Origin: an uncultured Eggerthellaceae bacterium
GTDB lineage: Bacteria > Actinomycetota > Coriobacteriia > Coriobacteriales > Eggerthellaceae
Direction: 5' to 3'
Assembly: GCA_937892845.1 (NCBI GenBank)
Contig: CALBGP010000013.1
Location: 70,478-134,477, forward strand
Length of the DNA: 64,000 bases
Of the stretch, positions 59,906 to 64,000 are shown in pieces; positions within the stretch are counted from its first letter, which is position 1, and every line of letters begins with the position of its first letter. The position numbers and the translations under genes are program-made. Below the pieces are notes generated by a model. The model did not search any database. It saw only the letters and a list, made by a program, of their open reading frames with translations, and had not been told where the DNA came from.

Positions 59906-61133
59906 GAACGTCGCCGTCATAGGCGGCGGCGCGTCGGGTCTGATGGCTGCCATTTCCGCCGCTTCAGAAGGCGCGCATGTCGTCATCTTCGAATCCGCAG
60001 ATGAGTGCGGTCGCACCATCCGCGCAACAGGCAACGGCCGCTGCAACATGTCCAACGCGGACATCATGTCCAGCGACTACAACCATCCTTCATTTGTGCA
60101 GGCGGCGTTCAACATGATGACGCCGGAGGATGTGCTCATGGCGTTTGCGGATATGGGCCTTCTGGCCTACGAGGAGGAAGAGGGCCGCATCTACCCCTAC
60201 AGCGGCAAGGCTGCAACCGTGGTTGACGTGCTCATGGCCACTGCCCGTGAATGCGGGGTTGAGCTGCGCTGCGGCAAGCGCGTGAAGGCCGTTGAGCCCG
60301 CTTCCCGCAAAGCAGGATGGACCGTCGTGTGCGAGGACGGGGATGCCGAATCCTTCGACGCCGTTGTCGTCGCCGTTGGCGGGGCCCCGGCCAAGGGCAT
60401 CGTTCCTGCAGACATCCCGTTTGTCCGTACGCATCCCGTGCTGGCTCCGCTGCGCACCGATACCGATCCCATTGCCGGGCTGTCAGGCACGCGCGTCCGT
60501 GCGCGCCTGTATCTGGATACCGATCCGGAGGCTTTGCGCGACGCGTGGCTTGACATCCAGGATGAGCAGAGCGAACCGGGCTACTCGGGCCCTGAAGAGC
60601 GCGGCGAAATCCTGTTCCGCGATTACGGTGTATCCGGCATTGCGGCATTCGACATGTCCCGCCACGTGAAACCCGGTGACATGGTCTTCATAGACTTCTT
60701 GCCTGACATGGATCCTCAGGACAAGGTTGATTTCATCTACGGGCAGGCGCTCGATCATCCGCAGCGCACTGCCGCCGAAATCGTTGCGGGGATGCTGCCT
60801 GCGGATGTGGCCCGTGCCGTGGTGCGCGCGGCCGGCATCAACCCCGATGAGCCCATTTTGGCCGAGCAGGAAGCCGTGGTCATTGCCATGGTGTCCGAAT
60901 CCTTCGGCCTTGTCACCCGCGGGGTGGAAGGCAAGCAGGCCCAGGTTACGCGCGGCGGCTACGCGCTTGACGCGTTCAATCCCGCAACCATGGAATGCTT
61001 CGCCTATCCGGGGCTGCACATTGCCGGTGAAGCGCTGGATGTCGATGGTCGCTGCGGCGGCTACAACCTGCATTGGGCGTGGACCAGCGGTATCCTGGCA
61101 GGTCGCGCTGCGGCAGGAGCCGAACTGTGCTAG
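59898..61133 (+). CDS. HI0933/BaiN-family flavoprotein
   Basis: NAD(P)/FAD-dependent oxidoreductase of 411 residues. NVAVIGGGASGLMAAISAASEGAHVVIFE binds FAD, TGNGRCNMSN is the HI0933 signature, EEEGRIYPYSGKAATVVDVL follows, and FAYPGLHIAGEALDVDGRCGGYNLHWAWTSG closes the site. Some homologues are flavin reductases in bile-acid metabolism; the role of most is unknown. It overlaps both neighbours (8 bp and 7 bp) in a three-gene operon. Confidence 0.88.
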   Translation: MNRNVAVIGGGASGLMAAISAASEGAHVVIFESADECGRTIRATGNGRCNMSNADIMSSDYNHPSFVQAAFNMMTPEDVLMAFADMGLLAYEEEEGRIYPYSGKAATVVDVLMATARECGVELRCGKRVKAVEPASRKAGWTVVCEDGDAESFDAVVVAVGGAPAKGIVPADIPFVRTHPVLAPLRTDTDPIAGLSGTRVRARLYLDTDPEALRDAWLDIQDEQSEPGYSGPEERGEILFRDYGVSGIAAFDMSRHVKPGDMVFIDFLPDMDPQDKVDFIYGQALDHPQRTAAEIVAGMLPADVARAVVRAAGINPDEPILAEQEAVVIAMVSESFGLVTRGVEGKQAQVTRGGYALDAFNPATMECFAYPGLHIAGEALDVDGRCGGYNLHWAWTSGILAGRAAAGAELC

Positions 61134-62896
61134 AGGTCAGCGGCATCCGGGTTGAGCTCGATGACGCGGTGGCTCCGGGCCTTTCGCGCGAGCAGGCCAT
61201 CTGCGCCAATACACACGTGCTCGGCTCCATCGCATCTGCGATGGGCATGTCCCGCCGCTCCATCCGTGCAGTCGAATTGTCCAAGCTCAGCGTTGACGCC
61301 CGCAAAAAGCATGACGTGCACTTCATGGCAAGCTTTCTGGTGGATGCCGATGCCGAAGCCGAGCAGGCCGCATGTGCCCGCCGCTCTAAGCCGCCGGTTT
61401 CGGTGAAGTCCAAGGAGCCTTACGCGGGCGTTTCCATTGCGGTTCTTCCCGAATCCGCCCGCGATGCCGCCATTGCCCGGCTCGGACGCCCTGTTGTGGT
61501 GGGGAGCGGACCGGCAGGACTGTTTGCGGCGTGGTATCTGGCGCAGGCCGGTGCCTTTCCGGTACTGGTGGAACGCGGCGAAGCCGTGGATGATCGCCTT
61601 GCGGCAGTGGATGCCTTCTGCGCCGGAGGTCCTCTGAATCCTGAGAGCAACATCCAGTACGGCGAAGGTGGAGCCGGTACTTTTTCCGATGGCAAACTCA
61701 CTACGAATACCAAAAATCCGCGCTGCCGGGACGTTCTCCATATCTTCGAGCAGGCCGGTGCGCCGCGTGAGATCCTGTGGCAGGCAAAGCCCCATATCGG
61801 CACTGACAAACTGGTCGGCGTGGTCCGCACCATGCGCCGGCAGATAGAGACGGCCGGTGGAGAGGTGCTGTTCAACACCCGCTTCGACGGTTTGCTGCTG
61901 GACGAAGGCGGGCATGAGGTGCGTGGTGTGAAGCTCACGGACACGCGCACGGGCAAGACACGGACGTTGGAGTGCGGGCACATCATCGTTGCGGCGGGGC
62001 ATTCCGCCCGCGATACCTTCGCCATGCTCCATGAGGCGGGAGCGGATATGGAGCCCAAGCCGTTTTCCGTGGGCGTGCGCATAGAGCACCTGCAAAGCAG
62101 CATCGATGCTGCGCAGTACGGTTCGGCGGCGGGGCATCCCGCCTTGGCTGCGGCTGATTACAAGCTGGCCGTGCATCTTCCCGATGGGCGGGGCGTCTAC
62201 ACGTTTTGCATGTGCCCGGGTGGCGAAGTGGTGTGCGCGGCCTCAGAGGAAGGCGGCGTCGTGGTCAACGGCATGAGCCGATTCGCGCGAGACGGCGCGA
62301 ATGCGAATGCGGCCGTGCTTGTCGGTGTGGACCCGCAGGATTTCGGGGCTGATGAGCTCCATCCTTTGGCGGGCGTCGATTTTCAGCGTTCCATCGAGCG
62401 TGCGGCCTTCGATGCGGCTGTGGCTCAGGGCGCTTGCGCCTACGCGGCTCCGGCTCAGCGCGTGGGGGATTTCCTTGCGGATCGGGCTTCGTGCGCTTCT
62501 TCGGAGTGCGTCAATTCCGGAGCCCACGATGCCGGCGCTTGCTCTCGCGGCGCGGATTCGCCCGAACCCACGTATGCCCGCGGCGTTGCTTGGTGCAATC
62601 TACGCGACGTCTTGCCCGGGTTTGTAGCAGATGCTCTTGCGCAGGCATTGCCGTTGCTTGATCGCAGGCTGCACGGCTTCGCTTCGCCCGATGCGGTGCT
62701 CACGGGAGTGGAAACGCGCAGCTCAAGCCCTGTGCGCATCGTGCGCGGACAAGACTTTCAGTCCAATATCCGCGGACTGCATCCTTGCGGAGAAGGCGCC
62801 GGATATGCGGGCGGGATCATGTCTGCTGCTGTAGATGGCCTGCGTGTTGCCGAATCGCTTGTTCAGTTCATGGCCGACAGCGTTGATTCCAGGTGA
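61127..62896 (+). CDS. FAD-dependent dehydrogenase (COG2509 type)
   Basis: A 589-residue uncharacterised flavoprotein. The N-terminal 90 residues form a ferredoxin-like domain (SIASAMGMSRRSIRAVELSKLSVDARKKHD), followed by the FAD motif PVVVGSGPAGLFAAWYLAQAGAFPVLVERG and the family block NPESNIQYGEGGAGTFSDGKLTT. FSVGVRIEHLQSSID and the C-terminal GLHPCGEGAGYAGGIMSAAVDGLR are typical. An insertion near residues 455-490 adds several cysteines (SCASSECVNSGAHDAGACSRG). GTG 61127, with AGGAG 8 bp upstream, is chosen because it gives the family start. The 3' end overlaps the convergent WYL gene by 34 bp. Confidence 0.88.
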   Translation: MLEVSGIRVELDDAVAPGLSREQAICANTHVLGSIASAMGMSRRSIRAVELSKLSVDARKKHDVHFMASFLVDADAEAEQAACARRSKPPVSVKSKEPYAGVSIAVLPESARDAAIARLGRPVVVGSGPAGLFAAWYLAQAGAFPVLVERGEAVDDRLAAVDAFCAGGPLNPESNIQYGEGGAGTFSDGKLTTNTKNPRCRDVLHIFEQAGAPREILWQAKPHIGTDKLVGVVRTMRRQIETAGGEVLFNTRFDGLLLDEGGHEVRGVKLTDTRTGKTRTLECGHIIVAAGHSARDTFAMLHEAGADMEPKPFSVGVRIEHLQSSIDAAQYGSAAGHPALAAADYKLAVHLPDGRGVYTFCMCPGGEVVCAASEEGGVVVNGMSRFARDGANANAAVLVGVDPQDFGADELHPLAGVDFQRSIERAAFDAAVAQGACAYAAPAQRVGDFLADRASCASSECVNSGAHDAGACSRGADSPEPTYARGVAWCNLRDVLPGFVADALAQALPLLDRRLHGFASPDAVLTGVETRSSSPVRIVRGQDFQSNIRGLHPCGEGAGYAGGIMSAAVDGLRVAESLVQFMADSVDSR

Positions 62897-63852
62897 GCCT
62901 GGAAGCTGACGGCCAGGTGCTTGGGCGAGATGATCAGCACGTCGCCTTTGAATTGTGCAAGCCAGCCGTAGAAGGTGGGGCTTGGGATGAGGTTGACTTT
63001 GAACAGCGCCCGCCCATCTTCGGTGGTTCCTGCAAGGGCTGATTCGCCGAACCTGTCTATCATGGCATCCATGGCATTGTCTGTGGCCGAAAGGGTAGCG
63101 CTGATGGAATCCCCGCCGAACATGGAAAACGAGCGCTCTTCGAACTGGATGGGGTCGTAGCTTGCGATGCGGCTGTTCTTTACGGCTCGTTTCGAGGAGA
63201 TCTCCACGTCCGCCATGCGGTCCACGCGGTAGGTCAGAATGCAGTCGTGGTCTGAGTTGAAGCTGATCATGTAGTACAGATCGTTGGAGTAGATCAGGCT
63301 GATGGGCGTTTCGCAATAGACTTTGCCATCCTTGCGCAAACGTCTGGTGCCATCCACTGTGTACTCAAGGTATTTGAACTCAATCTGGTGACGTCTCTGC
63401 AGCGCCTGACGGATGGCGTTGAGGTTGTCCAGGGTGCCGGTGTGGTCTCCCTGATCGCGGCCTTCAACTTGCACGCTGCCTTCCAGCATCCACCGGTAGT
63501 GCGTCGAGGTGAGCAGCTGGAGCCTGTTCGCAAGATGGTCTGCTTTCTGGCGGCTTATGAAGCGCGATGATTGGATTGCGTCGGCTATCAGCTGAAGCTC
63601 GGCGATGTCGAATGCGCGCGATGCGAGGCGGTATTCGGTGGTTGTGCCGACTTTCGATGACGTGATGTCCATTCCGAAATCCTGCAGCGCCGCAATGTCG
63701 CGGTACAGCGATTTGCGCTCCGCGGAAACACCCCGGGCTTGGAGCTTGGCGATGATCTCACCCATGGTAAGACCGTGCTCAGGATCGGAATCCTGGTAGA
63801 GAATGGCTGCAAGGTGCAACACCTTGAGTTTCTGATTTTCGCTACGTGCCAT
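62863..63852 (-). CDS. WYL-domain transcriptional regulator
   Basis: The N-terminal winged helix-turn-helix (KLKVLHLAAILYQDSDPEHGLTMGEIIAKL then SLYRDIAALQDFGMDI) is followed by a WYL ligand-sensing domain (IEFKYLEYTVDGTRRLRKDGKVYCETPISLIYSNDLYYMISF) and a C-terminal extension (FGWLAQF-like, ending HLESTLSAMN). Start 63852 is set by AGGAG 6 bp upstream on the minus strand; a longer frame would add 44 residues. WYL regulators respond to nucleic-acid or nucleotide ligands in several systems; the target here is unknown. Confidence 0.88.
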   Translation of the reverse strand: MARSENQKLKVLHLAAILYQDSDPEHGLTMGEIIAKLQARGVSAERKSLYRDIAALQDFGMDITSSKVGTTTEYRLASRAFDIAELQLIADAIQSSRFISRQKADHLANRLQLLTSTHYRWMLEGSVQVEGRDQGDHTGTLDNLNAIRQALQRRHQIEFKYLEYTVDGTRRLRKDGKVYCETPISLIYSNDLYYMISFNSDHDCILTYRVDRMADVEISSKRAVKNSRIASYDPIQFEERSFSMFGGDSISATLSATDNAMDAMIDRFGESALAGTTEDGRALFKVNLIPSPTFYGWLAQFKGDVLIISPKHLAVSFQAHLESTLSAMN

Positions 63853-64000
63853 GTTTGCTCCTGCTGGGGTGCATACTGCCTCACTCACCTTGCGGTGCGT
63901 TGCGCTCATGGTAGCGAATACGGTTTTTCTTCGGGTACAGGAAATGCGTTGTGTTAGACCGCTTTGGATAAGTGTCCTATGCACAGTACACGCAGCAGGA
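63853..64000. other. Intergenic region at window end
   Basis: Upstream of the WYL regulator; AT-richer than average, with no gene, tRNA or clear operator recognised. Confidence 0.5.

Overview
The window is a gene-dense chromosomal segment, roughly 60% GC by eye, from an anaerobic or microaerophilic actinobacterium. The best fit is the class Coriobacteriia, family Eggerthellaceae. That assignment is inference from gene content: a Tat-exported FAD reductase lipoprotein beside a membrane-embedded LuxR regulator, a desulfoferrodoxin-type superoxide reductase, clostridia-like IMP dehydrogenase and FolD variants, a CIRCE operator at clpC and a T-box leader on pheST. No phage, transposase, CRISPR array or plasmid gene was seen.

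Layout. 1-4.3 kb: the end of a Ppx/GppA phosphatase, tRNA-Leu(UAA), a polyprenyl diphosphate synthase, a peptidoglycan-binding protein, a Tat-exported NlpC/P60 hydrolase and tRNA-Pro(CGG). 4.3-16.7 kb: tatA, greA, lysS with a fused tRNA-binding domain, clpC under a CIRCE site, then a dense run ispD-ispF-cysS-SulP-rlmB-NYN nuclease and rlmH. 16.7-24.1 kb: ferrochelatase (minus strand), a metallophosphoesterase, a rhodanese with a Cys/His tail, a MATE exporter, an M18 aminopeptidase and guaB. 24.1-32.2 kb: a secreted coiled-coil/RlpA-like protein, leuS and a four-gene envelope cluster containing two zinc-ribbon membrane proteins, a peptidoglycan amidase and a DUF218 protein. 32.5-40.7 kb: icd (minus), an amino-acid ABC transporter plus folD behind two phased operators, then the Tat flavoprotein and LuxR regulator. 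40.9-49.3 kb: hpf and an amidohydrolase (minus), nhaA, and pheST behind a T-box. 49.6-64 kb: a GCS2-type glutamate-cysteine ligase (minus), argR, a lipoprotein, yccF, rpsB-tsf, murA, a divergent LCP protein, lgt, a superoxide reductase, a NifU-type scaffold, an overlapping three-gene redox operon and a WYL regulator (minus).

Most of the window is translation, isoprenoid, cell-wall and redox housekeeping. The less ordinary material is: a ClpC whose middle domain is replaced by a short Ala/Asp/Glu linker; a LysRS with a C-terminal tRBD; a FolD lacking the cyclohydrolase lysine; two 22-bp operators 42 bp apart before the ABC transporter; a family of palindromic intergenic elements at 22.3, 32.4 and 49.5 kb; the zinc-ribbon/amidase/YARHG cluster; and the Cys-rich protein plus two flavoproteins operon. 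Starts were moved from the longest reading frame whenever a Shine-Dalgarno sequence, a family N-terminus or a promoter position argued for it. All family assignments come from reading motifs, not from database searches.
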